Assembly (NCBI GenBank): GCA_030620045.1
Contig: JAUXAD010000005.1
Coordinates: 1-41,936, forward strand
Length of the DNA: 41,936 bases
Reading direction: 5' to 3'
Origin: an archaeon
GTDB taxonomy: Archaea > Nanobdellota > Nanobdellia > Pacearchaeales > GW2011-AR1
Below, one piece after another: positions 1 to 7,373 of the stretch. A program made the position numbers and the translations under genes. A model generated the notes under the pieces. It was given only the letters and a program-made list of their open reading frames with translations. It did no database searches and was not told the DNA's origin. The stretch's first letter is position 1. Each line of letters starts with the position of its first letter.

Positions 1-1650
1 TATTGGACAAGAAATATATTTTGTATTGGTTATTATTCTGGAGAGGAATGGATTAAAATAAAGTGTGCAGATGAACTTACAAATTTTGAGAAAAGCATAG
101 AAACAGATGACGAAACTTATGTAAATGCAACTCTTTGGAAAAATGTTGTACTTAATATAGAAGGAAACAATTATGATTTTAGATTAGCAATAAATTATTA
201 TTTGGGACTTAATGATGAAAACTTATCTATAACTATGTCTGGAAAAAATACTGGAATAGACATACCAGTTGATTTAGGATTCGCTTGGAAAATTAAGGAT
301 GTAAATGTTCCCCCAGAACCCACAGATAAAATAATAATTAATGGTTCAGAATATGAGTTAGATGGAATTTATGATTTAAATTTCAAAAATATGACCCAAA
401 AATATAAACATACAAACTGGAATGAAACTTGTCTTGAAGAATGTAATACAAACTGGAATGAAACTTGTCTTGAAGAATGTGGAGTTGAACTATGTGTTCA
501 TTGTTTGATAAATCAAACAGATGTTTATGAACCTATCCCTTTCTATAAAATGTATGATAGAGAAACTGGTCTGTCTGGCAAGGAGAATTTTTTAAGAGTT
601 GATTGGAATGCAAATTTAGATTATACTGTTAAATTATATAGTGATGGAAGTCAGGAAAGTTCTTATGTTGCTCTTTTGATTGATGCAGGACACTTTAATC
701 CGGGACAAGAAAAATCAACCACATTTCAATGGATAGATGCTTTAACAGATAATCTTATTTCCTATTATAAACTCGATGAAAGCAGTGGAAATGCTGAAGA
801 CAGCCATGGGAGTAACACAGGAACTGTTGTAGGTGTTGATTATAGTGCTGGTGGGAAAATTAATACTGCTTTTAATTTTATTACTCTGAGTGATTATGTA
901 GATTTTGGAACAACTGCTTTTTCCTTTGATTATAATACTCCCTTTTCTATATCATTATGGTTTAGAGGAGATGCTACACAAGGTCAGGATTATAATGTTA
1001 TTTATAGTAAGATTAATACAGGAAACCCATATCAAGGAACTTTCATCAGTGCAAGCATAGATAATAACTATATCCATTATGTTATGCGGACTGCAGTGGG
1101 TGGTGATTTTATACATGTTCGAAATGCTGTAACATTAAATACTTTAACATGGTATCACATTGTCGTTACTTATGATGGTTCTTCTGATGTAAGTGGACTT
1201 AATATTTATGTAAATGATACTCTCACAACAAATAATGTTATAGAAAACACATTATCTTCTACAATTAATAATGGACCTTATCCTGCCAGGATTGGAGCAT
1301 GGCCTGGCATTAGAGGAATAGTGGATGAATGGGCTGCATGGAGTAGAGAATTAACTTCAGAAGAAGTTACTGAATTATGGAATGATGGAGATGGATTTGC
1401 TTATTCTTTTGATATTCCGACTTGCACATTCGCAGGTTATGTTTTTGATGAAAATAATAATGCTCTTGAAGGGGCTAATGTAACTGTTTTTAATCAATTT
1501 GATGTTACAGAATATTATGAAGACACAACAAATGCAAGTGGGTATTGGGCAGTAAATATTACAAGTTCAACAAATACTTATATGGCTTCAGCTTATTTCA
1601 ATAATACTTTAATAGGACAATTAAAACCATACATTTTAGGAACATGTTAG
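1..1650 (+). CDS. LamG-domain cell-surface protein, 5' end outside window
   Basis: The frame is open from base 1, so the TTG start at 202 in the ORF track is not real and the N-terminus lies off the window. In order from codon 68, it has a region with many N-x-S/T sites, a Cys-rich stretch with two tandem copies of a 12-residue unit (TNWNETCLEECN), then a LamG/concanavalin-like domain at about residues 185-400 of the track protein. Diagnostic strings in that domain are YYKLDESSGNAEDSHG, FSISLWFRG, WYHIVVTYDG and IVDEWAAWSRELTSEEV. A carboxypeptidase-regulatory-like beta domain (CTFAGYVFDENNNALEGANV) closes the protein. LamG domains bind glycans or proteins outside the cell, so an exported surface or adhesion protein is inferred. 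It overlaps the next gene by 7 nt, suggesting co-transcription of a surface-protein operon. Confidence 0.8.
   Translation, partial: YWTRNIFCIGYYSGEEWIKIKCADELTNFEKSIETDDETYVNATLWKNVVLNIEGNNYDFRLAINYYLGLNDENLSITMSGKNTGIDIPVDLGFAWKIKDVNVPPEPTDKIIINGSEYELDGIYDLNFKNMTQKYKHTNWNETCLEECNTNWNETCLEECGVELCVHCLINQTDVYEPIPFYKMYDRETGLSGKENFLRVDWNANLDYTVKLYSDGSQESSYVALLIDAGHFNPGQEKSTTFQWIDALTDNLISYYKLDESSGNAEDSHGSNTGTVVGVDYSAGGKINTAFNFITLSDYVDFGTTAFSFDYNTPFSISLWFRGDATQGQDYNVIYSKINTGNPYQGTFISASIDNNYIHYVMRTAVGGDFIHVRNAVTLNTLTWYHIVVTYDGSSDVSGLNIYVNDTLTTNNVIENTLSSTINNGPYPARIGAWPGIRGIVDEWAAWSRELTSEEVTELWNDGDGFAYSFDIPTCTFAGYVFDENNNALEGANVTVFNQFDVTEYYEDTTNASGYWAVNITSSTNTYMASAYFNNTLIGQLKPYILGTC
412..480 (+). repeat. 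36-bp in-frame tandem repeat
   Basis: A 33-nt stretch starting ACAAACTGGAATGAAACTTG occurs twice with a 36-nt period inside the LamG gene. It adds 12 residues, including two Cys, without breaking the frame. It is probably a recent slippage or unequal-recombination duplication. Confidence 0.9.
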
Positions 1651-2057
1651 GTAAAAAATATCTTTTAGTGATTATTGTGCTTGGAATAGTTGTGACATTA
1701 GGTTTTGCAACACCTTACACTCCTCCAATTTATAATTCAATAAACTTTACATTATGTTCAAGCTATACTCCTCCAATTTATAATTCAATAAACTTTACAT
1801 TAGGATTAGATGAACCTTGTGTAGTAGATACCTGTAATCCATCTTCACCTTTAACAGCCAATCATTTATTTAATTGTTCAGATAATTGTACCCAATTAAG
1901 TAACTTAGATGCTGGAGGATATAATATTTCAATTATTGGAGTGGGAACTTTCACTACTAATGTTAGCATATTTAATTGGACTGATGTTCATATTGAAGGC
2001 ATAAATTCAAGTGATAGATGTATAGTTACCTGTAAACAAGGTGGATGTTTTGATTAG
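1644..2057 (+). CDS. small exported protein with N-terminal signal peptide
   Basis: A 137-residue protein. MLGKKYLLVIIVLGIVVTLG is a classical signal peptide or anchor. The mature part has two copies of YTPPIYNSINFTL, several N-x-S/T sites and six or more Cys, so it is probably exported and disulfide-bonded. The ATG overlaps the last codons of the LamG gene (ATGTTAG), indicating translational coupling. No family recognised. The C-terminus (CKQGGCFD) overlaps the track start of the next ORF, whose true start is further downstream. Confidence 0.7.
   Translation: MLGKKYLLVIIVLGIVVTLGFATPYTPPIYNSINFTLCSSYTPPIYNSINFTLGLDEPCVVDTCNPSSPLTANHLFNCSDNCTQLSNLDAGGYNISIIGVGTFTTNVSIFNWTDVHIEGINSSDRCIVTCKQGGCFD
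1716..1802 (+). repeat. 48-bp-period in-frame duplication
   Basis: A 39-nt stretch (TAYACTCCTCCAATTTATAA and on) appears at 1716-1754 and again at 1764-1802. It encodes YTPPIYNSINFTL twice just after the signal peptide. The two copies differ at one base, so the duplication is recent. Confidence 0.9.
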
Positions 2058-2070
2058 AAAGAAATGGAAA

Positions 2071-3582
2071 ATGAAAAAGATATTATTTTTTATTATAGGA
2101 ATTCTTTTAATTCTACCTTTAGTCTCTGCTCTAGATTATGGATTGCCGATTTCGTGCGGAGGGGACGAACAACTGGTTATAATGTGTGGTCCGGCCGATA
2201 TAAACCTAACTTGGTTGTCCAGAGAAGTTCCACCAGAAGTTTGGAGTGGAATAGGTGGCGGAGGAGTTGAAGTTGATATAGAAGATGAGGAAGAAGTTGA
2301 AGAGCCAGAAGAAGAAAAATTTATTTTTCCTTTATTTAGTATTCTTGGATTAGATAAAATAGAATATGATGATCCAGAATTTTGGGGATTTATGTTAATT
2401 TTATTCTTTTTACCAATTTTATTTATATTTATTTATAAAAAGAAAAAGAAGAAAAAACAAACAGAAGGAGAAAAAGAAGAGATTCCTACAAGAATAAAGG
2501 AAAAAGACAATATAATCTTTATTGTGATTGCAATAATAGTAGTAATATTTTTAGTAATCCTTTTCACATTTCCAGAAAAAGTAAAGGAGCCAGAAGAAAT
2601 TAGTAAAGGTCTTCATTTGAAAATTTATGATAAAGATGGAAATGAAATAGATATTCCTGAATGGTTTTTAACAATATCTGAGGATCCATTAGGGATTTTT
2701 TCTATAGTAAGACATCCACCAGCACCAGATTGTACAACAACAGATCAATGTTCTGGGCATGACACAAATCCAAACATTATGTGTTGGAAAGAAAAATGTG
2801 TTTTAGGAAATGTAGATAAAATGGATTTAGGTGTTAGTGTTGAGAATCCATCAGATTCAGAAGTAGCATTTACAAATGTTGCACCATCATCAGCTTCACC
2901 ATCAGCATTTTGGACTAATTTAGATAAAACTCCAGTTTCTAAGTTATCACCAGGAGACCCTATTAAAAGTTGGGTAACAACAACACCAATATCAGTAGGA
3001 ATTTGGGAAGGAACTACACAAACTTTTACTGTTGAAGTATCTGGAACAAATGAATATACAGGATTAACCTTTTCAACAAGTGACTCAATAACTCTTGCCA
3101 TTGATGCAGACCCTACAGGGGTACTTATAGCAAGTATAGTTTCACCAGTTCCTAGTATTGAAGATTGTATATTTCATGATTATTATAGTTGTTATAACAG
3201 TGATGTTTATTGGTATGATAGTTGTGGAGTAAGAGAAGACAAGAAAACAGAGTGTGGTTCAAGTGCATATACAGGAAGTAATTATTGTTATCTTAATGAT
3301 GTTTACAGAGATTATATAACAAGAGGATGTTCTGGTTCAAGTTGTACAGAATCTACATCAAAGATTAAACAGGTAGAATGTGGTGCTGTAGGCTGTTCAA
3401 ATGGAGTATGCTGTACTTCTCATACAAGTTATAGTTGTTATGATGATGATGTTTACTGGTATGATGGTTGTGGAGTAAGAGAAGAAAAGAAAGAAGAATG
3501 TGAAGGTGGATGTACTGGAAACAGATGTAGAGTATGGGTATGTGAAATAGTAATTTTATTTAAATATTGTAGGTGGGTGTAA
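2071..3582 (+). CDS. membrane-anchored Cys-rich repeat surface protein
   Basis: The track start (GTG at 2041) overlaps the previous gene. I prefer ATG at 2071, which opens a clean signal sequence (MKKILFFIIGILLILPLVSA) for a product of about 503 residues. A Gly/acid-rich linker is followed by two membrane spans (FWGFMLILFFLPILFIFI and NIIFIVIAIIVVIFLVILF) separated by a lysine-rich loop. A beta-sandwich-like region follows. The C-terminus holds two copies of a Cys-rich motif (YSCYNSDVYWYDSCGVREDK and YSCYDDDVYWYDGCGVREEK) of a type I associate with surface proteins of uncultivated archaea. The last residues (WVCEIVILFKYCRWV) do not resemble the repeat, so the 3' end may be truncated by a small frameshift. 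Exact role unknown. Confidence 0.7.
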   Translation: MKKILFFIIGILLILPLVSALDYGLPISCGGDEQLVIMCGPADINLTWLSREVPPEVWSGIGGGGVEVDIEDEEEVEEPEEEKFIFPLFSILGLDKIEYDDPEFWGFMLILFFLPILFIFIYKKKKKKKQTEGEKEEIPTRIKEKDNIIFIVIAIIVVIFLVILFTFPEKVKEPEEISKGLHLKIYDKDGNEIDIPEWFLTISEDPLGIFSIVRHPPAPDCTTTDQCSGHDTNPNIMCWKEKCVLGNVDKMDLGVSVENPSDSEVAFTNVAPSSASPSAFWTNLDKTPVSKLSPGDPIKSWVTTTPISVGIWEGTTQTFTVEVSGTNEYTGLTFSTSDSITLAIDADPTGVLIASIVSPVPSIEDCIFHDYYSCYNSDVYWYDSCGVREDKKTECGSSAYTGSNYCYLNDVYRDYITRGCSGSSCTESTSKIKQVECGAVGCSNGVCCTSHTSYSCYDDDVYWYDGCGVREEKKEECEGGCTGNRCRVWVCEIVILFKYCRWV

Positions 3583-3585
3583 AGA

Positions 3586-3600
3586 AGAAAAAGTTTTATA
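3586..3600 (+). promoter_or_regulatory. putative archaeal TATA box before the Nudix operon
   Basis: AAAAAGTTTTATAAAG lies about 40 nt upstream of the small ORF at 3633, which has an AAGGAG ribosome site at about 3623. Placement fits an archaeal promoter with a short leader. Inferred from sequence alone. Confidence 0.45.
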
Positions 3601-3632
3601 AAGAGGAAAACCTTTTAATTATAAGGAGAAAA

Positions 3633-3716
3633 ATGGTAATCCTTGAATTTATTTTTATGGCTTGCACAGGAATATTTGGAATAGTTAGGGGGCTAATTGA
3701 CTTAAAAGAAAAATAA
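3633..3716 (+). CDS. 27-residue hydrophobic leader-like peptide
   Basis: ATG is preceded by TAAGGAG at a good distance. The product (MVILEFIFMACTGIFGIVRG...) is one short hydrophobic helix with a charged tail. The stop is followed one base later by the Nudix ATG, so translation is probably coupled. It could be a small membrane peptide or a leader controlling the Nudix gene. Confidence 0.5.
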   Translation: MVILEFIFMACTGIFGIVRGLIDLKEK

Positions 3717-3717
3717 A

Positions 3718-4140
3718 ATGGAATTAAAAAACTTTGAAAAGGGGGTTTTCCTAGTTAATGTATTAGGTATCGTCTTCGACACTAAAACAAGAAAAATTTT
3801 AATTGGAAAAAGAGAAGAAGACCCATCCATTTCAGAATTAAGTTGGTGTTTTCCAGGAGGAACTCCAAACTATGACGAAGAATTAGAAGATGCATTAAAA
3901 AAAGAGATAAAAGAAAAAACAGGATTAAATATTGAAAATTTAGGAGCAATCTTTGCAAAAACATATCCTGAAAAAAAAGAATTTTTGTCAGTCTATTATT
4001 TATGTGAGGCAATTAGTGGAGAAGCAAAACCTGAAGGAAGTTTTAAGGAATTAAAATGGGTAAGTGCTGAAGAATTAGAAAAATATTTTACAACTTCATT
4101 CCATCCAAGGTTGAAAGAATATATTATGAATTTAACATGA
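3718..4140 (+). CDS. Nudix hydrolase
   Basis: A 140-residue protein with a Nudix fold. The box is visible at about residues 43-66 (GGTPNYDEELEDALKKEIKE then KTGL), matching GX5EX7REUXEEXGU except that the usual REU is KEI (R to K). Nudix enzymes hydrolyse nucleoside diphosphates linked to another moiety, for example oxidised dNTPs, NDP-sugars or ADP-ribose. The substrate cannot be read from sequence. The length matches single-domain MutT/NUDT1-type proteins. It follows a 27-residue ORF with a 1-nt gap and precedes unrelated small hypotheticals. Confidence 0.85.
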   Translation: MELKNFEKGVFLVNVLGIVFDTKTRKILIGKREEDPSISELSWCFPGGTPNYDEELEDALKKEIKEKTGLNIENLGAIFAKTYPEKKEFLSVYYLCEAISGEAKPEGSFKELKWVSAEELEKYFTTSFHPRLKEYIMNLT

Positions 4141-4171
4141 AAAAAGAAAATAAATATAGATTTAAGATAAG

Positions 4172-4393
4172 ATGGTTATTTCACTAGAAGAATTTATGAG
4201 GAATGCTAAAGATGTGAGTGATGTAGAGGGAGAAATTATTAAAAAGTTAGAAGCAGAAGAATATCCTTTTGCTATTGGACACAAAGCACAATTAGAAAGA
4301 GATAGAGATTGGAGTATATTAAATCAGAGATTAGTTACAGATCCTCTTGGAGAGGAATACCCTTTTCAGCATATACCTGATAAATATAAATGA
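4172..4393 (+). CDS. small hypothetical protein, 73 aa
   Basis: A soluble, charged, mostly helical product (MVISLEEFMRNAKDVSDVEG...) ending EEYPFQHIPDKYK. No membrane span, cysteine or recognised motif. It sits 31 nt after the Nudix gene on the same strand, probably in the same transcript. Family unknown. Confidence 0.5.
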   Translation: MVISLEEFMRNAKDVSDVEGEIIKKLEAEEYPFAIGHKAQLERDRDWSILNQRLVTDPLGEEYPFQHIPDKYK

Positions 4394-4430
4394 AAAGGGT
4401 TGTTAAAAAAAGGAAACATAAAACTTGAAA

Positions 4431-4580
4431 ATGAACCCACAAAATGAAGATATTAGGATACTGAGGGCATTTCATAGAGATACACAAGAGCAAATCAAGG
4501 AAATGCGGAAAGACATTAATGACTTGAAACTGAAAGTAGGGGCAGTTTTCGAGAAACATTTTGATAAGAAAAAAGATTAA
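4431..4580 (+). CDS. small coiled-coil hypothetical, 49 aa
   Basis: Not in the ORF track. ATGAACCCACAAAATGAAGA opens 49 codons encoding an amphipathic helix (LRAFHRDTQEQIKEMRKDIN) with heptad spacing, ending KKKD. It is co-directional with the Nudix group, 37 nt downstream of the previous stop. Composition favours a real short coiled-coil protein, function unknown. Confidence 0.45.
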   Translation: MNPQNEDIRILRAFHRDTQEQIKEMRKDINDLKLKVGAVFEKHFDKKKD

Positions 4581-4635
4581 TCACTTTTGAATAATTACAA
4601 AAATATAGAAAAGTTTATTAAGCAAGAGATGCTCT

Positions 4636-4770
4636 AATATTATCACCTCTTTTTACCCGGGAGAGGCTTCAGGTTATACTATTTAAAAGAGTAAGAGGGG
4701 AGTAAGAAATGTCATACATTTCCGAAGTCTTATCTGCTTTGATCTGAAGAATCTCCTAGGGTTTTTAAAT
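4636..4770 (+). ncRNA. possible structured non-coding RNA or long leader
   Basis: This intergenic segment is more GC-rich than its surroundings and folds locally. CCTCT at 4646 pairs with AGAGG at 4662 around ACCCGGG. GAAATGT at 4706 is a perfect 7-bp match to ACATTTC at 4716 with a 3-nt loop. A TATA-like AAGTTTATTAAG lies just upstream at about 4611, and a T-run (GGGTTTTT) at about 4760 could terminate. It has no convincing ORF. I cannot match it to RNase P, SRP, 5S or tRNA. Confidence 0.3.
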
Positions 4771-4800
4771 GATTAATGAAAAATGGAAAAGAACACAATC

Positions 4801-4829
4801 TCAACGGGCTAACTTAAATTAGACGTTGA
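4801..4829 (+). promoter_or_regulatory. hairpin directly before a start codon
   Basis: TCAACG (4801) pairs with CGTTGA (4824), and inside it CTAA pairs with TTAG around CTTAAA. The hairpin ends 4 nt before the ATG at 4834 and no Shine-Dalgarno motif is visible there, so it may control initiation. Alternatively it ends the upstream RNA. Confidence 0.35.
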
Positions 4830-4833
4830 ATAA

Positions 4834-5223
4834 ATGACTAAAAGTAAAAGAGAAAAGATAAAGAGAAAAATTTTAGATTCCTTGAATAAGGCAGAGCTTT
4901 CTAATAATCGAGGGATTTTTGAAAGAAGCAAATATATAAAACCAAATAAAAAAATTAGAAGACATTCAGGCAGAAGATATACTAAAATATTTGGACCACA
5001 GAGAATTCTTGATGAAGAAGGAATTTTTGTAGATTATTACTGGGATGACTGGGCAGATTACAGAGATGGTTGGAGGCATAATGGTAATATGACTCATTTA
5101 TTTAAGAATGGGAGAGGTTGTTCCTGTATGTCTCCAGAGGAAATAGAGGAGTCTAATAAGAAGATAAAGAAACAAATAGCGATAAGGAAGGCTAAGAAGA
5201 GGAAAAATAAAGAATTTAATTAG
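4834..5223 (+). CDS. basic hypothetical protein, 129 aa
   Basis: Strongly basic at both ends (MTKSKREKIKRKILDSLNKA and KKQIAIRKAKKRKNKEFN), with a central aromatic-acid segment (FVDYYWDDWADYRDGW) and a CSCMSPEEIEE motif. The charge suggests nucleic-acid or ribosome contact, but no family is recognised. It converges on a decayed minus-strand gene fragment and its last codons overlap that fragment's stop by 8 nt. Confidence 0.5.
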   Translation: MTKSKREKIKRKILDSLNKAELSNNRGIFERSKYIKPNKKIRRHSGRRYTKIFGPQRILDEEGIFVDYYWDDWADYRDGWRHNGNMTHLFKNGRGCSCMSPEEIEESNKKIKKQIAIRKAKKRKNKEFN

Positions 5224-5345
5224 ATATAGGTTGAGTATTATTGTTTGGCTCTAAATCCTCCATCATTGAAAGGGGGAGCAATCCACTTACAAGGTATTTT
5301 CCATTAGAAGTAATATATGCAGCAGATTCTCCAGTTTCACTAGAA
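5216..5345 (-). pseudogene. fragment of an exported thioredoxin/DsbC-like protein
   Basis: Reading on the minus strand past the right tip of the TnpB element gives an open frame of about 42 codons (TGESAAYITSNGKYLVSGLL...) ending TQPISN and a stop. The string AAYITSNGKYLVSG resembles the N-terminal 'disc' strand of DsbC/DsbG-like and archaeal Trx-like exported proteins, but no start and no thioredoxin part are present. It looks like the remnant of a gene cut by the IS insertion or by later deletion. The other half is not found beyond the left side of the element. Confidence 0.4.
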
Positions 5346-5400
5346 GTGAACTACCACTCCGTAAACGAAGTGGCTTCTTGCTTCAACACAGACTCTTGCT
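5340..5400 (-). ncRNA. predicted IS605-type right end / omega-RNA 3' part of TnpB 1
   Basis: CCACT (5354) pairs with AGTGG (5369), forming a hairpin within and just past the end of tnpB, followed on the minus strand by AGTTCAC at about 5352-5346. IS200/IS605 right ends carry such a hairpin near the tip, and in TnpB systems this region becomes the guide-RNA scaffold, with the guide starting at the element end. The predicted guide would run from about 5345 downwards (TTCTAGTGAAACTGG). The exact tip is inferred. Confidence 0.45.
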
Positions 5401-6514
5401 GTTTCTCAACAGTAGAGGAGTCCACTCCACAAAGGCAAGTTCCTTGCCTACAAGTTTTTTTAATATTGATAGCGGCGTTTAAGTCCCTATCAATGATTAA
5501 ACCACATTTAGAACAATTAAATGTTCTATCAGATAGTTTAAGTTCTTTATTTATCCAACCACAACAAGAACACTTCTTACTTGTTGGTTCAAATCTATCA
5601 CACCGCCACACCTGACATCCAGCACTTTCAGCCTTGTATATCAGATATTTATTTATGAATGTAGACCATCCTGATTTCTGAAAATTTTTAGCATTATAAT
5701 ATCCCATCATCATGCCTTTAATACTTAAATCCTCTATTCCAATTAATTTACATTCCTTAACTAATTTATATGAAGTCTGATGATAGAAATTAACTTTTTG
5801 ATTATTTAATCTCCAATAATTTTTTTGTAATTGTTTTCTTGTTTTTAACCTATTCTTACTCCCTTTCTTTTTTCTTGATAAGTTTCTATGTGATTTTTTT
5901 AATTTCATTAATGTAACATCGATTTCTTTTAGCATACTTATTTTGACACCATCACTCCTTACCCCAAATTTAGATGGAGACATATCAATCCCTATCACTT
6001 TATCTCCACATTTTGTTTTTATTACAGCATCAGTAATAATTGTAACATACCATTTATCAATAGAATTTTTTATAGTAATTTGTTTTATGTTTCCTTCAAC
6101 TTCTCTATGGAGTTTTATTTTTATATTTCCAATTTTAGATAAACTTAATCTTTTATTTTCTTTATCTAACTTAAAACCTGATTGATTATAATTTATTGTT
6201 TTGAACCATCCTTTGCCTTTGAACCTCAATCTTCCAACCTTCTTTTTATTTTGTTTCAAAACCCTTAATGCTGATAAGTTTGAAAATAATCTATAACATT
6301 CGTATTGTAAAGTTTTAGAATAAACTCCTCTAAATTTTGGCTCACATATTTTCATATCAGGAAGCATTGCCTGAATTTGTGCTTTATCTATTACCACTTG
6401 CTCATTCAATTCTCCAAGCATCATATTATATGCTTGTCTGCAAGTATCTAAAGCAAACTCTAATTTTTCTGTTTGCTCTTTATTTGGATAAATTCTAAAT
6501 TTATATGCTTTCAT
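5351..6514 (-). CDS. tnpB: IS200/IS605-family TnpB RNA-guided nuclease (copy 1)
   Basis: A 387-residue protein of normal TnpB length. The N-terminus [19 protein letters not shown] is the usual helix-turn-helix opening. RuvC residues are intact: Asp in [12 protein letters not shown], Glu in [11 protein letters not shown] and Asp in [14 protein letters not shown] four-Cys zinc ribbon (CSCCGWIN...FNCSKCG) lies between the last two. TnpB is an omega-RNA-guided DNA nuclease that cuts the donor site and helps the element persist. Its start overlaps the stop of the TnpA remnant upstream. It is unlike copy 2 (34869-36077) over most of its length, so the two come from different lineages. Transposition in cis is unlikely, as TnpA is destroyed. 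Confidence 0.95.
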   Translation of the reverse strand: MKAYKFRIYPNKEQTEKLEFALDTCRQAYNMMLGELNEQVVIDKAQIQAMLPDMKICEPKFRGVYSKTLQYECYRLFSNLSALRVLKQNKKKVGRLRFKGKGWFKTINYNQSGFKLDKENKRLSLSKIGNIKIKLHREVEGNIKQITIKNSIDKWYVTIITDAVIKTKCGDKVIGIDMSPSKFGVRSDGVKISMLKEIDVTLMKLKKSHRNLSRKKKGSKNRLKTRKQLQKNYWRLNNQKVNFYHQTSYKLVKECKLIGIEDLSIKGMMMGYYNAKNFQKSGWSTFINKYLIYKAESAGCQVWRCDRFEPTSKKCSCCGWINKELKLSDRTFNCSKCGLIIDRDLNAAINIKKTCRQGTCLCGVDSSTVEKQQESVLKQEATSFTEW

Positions 6515-6609
6515 CTTCCTTGATTTTCAACATATTTTTTTAATTGGTCTAATGTAACTTGACCTGTTGTGATTAGACAATATGATGGCGACCATAAATG
6601 TCCGTTGTA
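6511..6609 (-). pseudogene. tnpA: C-terminal remnant of IS200-type Y1 transposase TnpA
   Basis: On the minus strand the frame that ends at the TGA overlapping the tnpB ATG reads [20 protein letters not shown] then [19 protein letters not shown] followed by a helix ending KKYVENQ is the C-terminus of Y1 HUH transposases of IS200/IS605. An in-frame TAA precedes it, and there is no room for the HUH motif or catalytic Tyr region, so only about 32 codons survive. The ATGA overlap preserves the original tnpA-tnpB coupling. Confidence 0.75.
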
Positions 6610-6620
6610 TTATTTCTTTT

Positions 6621-6767
6621 TTATTTTTGCCTATCATCTGCTTTAACTTTGAAGAATCTTTCTAAAACATTTATCAATGCTTCTGATAAATTTGTATAGT
6701 CTTTCTCCAATTTATAAAACTTCAACTTCTTATTCAAATTGTTTGGTATATCTAATTGAATTATCAT
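6621..6767 (-). CDS. small ribbon-helix-helix-like protein at the IS left side
   Basis: 48 codons (MIIQLDIPNNLNKKLKFYKL...EALINVLERFFKVKAD). A short N-terminal beta strand followed by two helices fits the Arc/MetJ/CopG ribbon-helix-helix DNA-binding fold. It sits between the element's promoter and the tnpA remnant. A comparable but different 41-codon gene precedes TnpB copy 2. TATA centre to ATG is about 26 nt, so the mRNA is probably leaderless. It may repress the element's own promoter (inference). Confidence 0.55.
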   Translation of the reverse strand: MIIQLDIPNNLNKKLKFYKLEKDYTNLSEALINVLERFFKVKADDRQK

Positions 6768-6783
6768 GATATGATTAACACCC

Positions 6784-6888
6784 TTAAGTATTTAAATGCT
6801 TTGGTTTTCTTACTTTCTTATAAGGGAATTTTTTATTTTTTTTCATACTATTTTTCTTGCTTGGTCTTCGTTCTTTATCTTTACTCAT
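6784..6888 (-). CDS. very basic 34-aa ORF, probably truncated by the IS element
   Basis: MSKDKERRPSKKNSMKKNKK then a lysine/arginine tail. The ATG follows the previous stop by one base, so it belongs to the 6890-7372 operon. Its last codons (KHLNT) run into the TATA region of the IS element, suggesting that the original 3' end was replaced by the insertion. Function unknown. Confidence 0.4.
   Translation of the reverse strand: MSKDKERRPSKKNSMKKNKKFPYKKVRKPKHLNT
6785..6800 (-). promoter_or_regulatory. archaeal TATA/BRE promoter of IS element 1
   Basis: The minus strand reads AAAGCATTTAAATACTT. The same core CATTTAAATACTT recurs before the gene upstream of TnpB copy 2 (36213-36222), and AACCAAAGCATTTAAATA is shared with the promoter at about 26840. 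Distance to the ATG at 6767 fits a leaderless transcript. Confidence 0.6.
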
Positions 6889-6889
6889 T

Positions 6890-7372
6890 TTATCCCATTA
6901 CCATTCTAAATGCGGCAAGGCCCTCTTTTGTCCTCCAACCTTTTGCTGTACGAAGGCTGTAGGGCAGAGTTTCTTTTAATAATCTTCTTGTTTCTTGTTC
7001 TTCTTCTAAGGTTTCTGCCTCCTTCCATTCGCTAATTAACTGTTCTTTCGCTATTTGTTCTGTTCTAATTGCTTCCTGTCGTGCAACCTCTTCTCTTGTT
7101 AATGCTTCTATTCTACTCTCAACAACACTAGTAGTTTTACTTTCTCCAACTGCTAATCTTGATGCCTGGATTCTTAGTTCATCTAAGTTATCTAAATCAA
7201 CCTCTTTTAATACTTTTTCTTCTATTTCAAAAGGTTCTGCTAATTGAATGGTCACATTTCTTTGAGGGCCCGTTAAACGATGTTTCCCCCTATGAGAAAG
7301 AACATCTTGAATATCTCCATAACTATGAAAAGCAATTTCTTCCCGTTCAAATAAGTCTTCCAAGCTTCCCAT
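6890..7372 (-). CDS. acidic helical hypothetical protein, 160 aa
   Basis: The N-terminal third is mixed (MGSLEDLFEREEIAFHSYGD). Residues from about 85 to 140 form a long charged helix or coiled coil (EEVARQEAIRTEQIAKEQLI). The C-terminus is KGWRTKEGLAAFRMVMG. No catalytic motif or membrane span. It starts 2 nt after the stop of the 233-residue gene, in one operon. Could be a structural or adaptor protein of the element. Function unknown. Confidence 0.55.
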   Translation of the reverse strand: MGSLEDLFEREEIAFHSYGDIQDVLSHRGKHRLTGPQRNVTIQLAEPFEIEEKVLKEVDLDNLDELRIQASRLAVGESKTTSVVESRIEALTREEVARQEAIRTEQIAKEQLISEWKEAETLEEEQETRRLLKETLPYSLRTAKGWRTKEGLAAFRMVMG

Positions 7373-7373
7373 T

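Noticed and set aside
202-1650. Start of the LamG gene at 202
   Set aside because: TTG at 202 has no ribosome site and the frame is open from base 1, so the gene is 5'-partial.
2745-3101. 118-aa minus-strand ORF
   Set aside because: Shadow of the Cys-rich surface gene on the plus strand, which has signal peptide, spans and repeats.
4636-4770. RNase P, SRP or 5S RNA
   Set aside because: None of the conserved core motifs of these RNAs can be seen. Only local hairpins support an RNA.
5241-5615. 124-aa plus-strand ORF
   Set aside because: Antisense to tnpB and the decayed fragment. No ribosome site and no domain.
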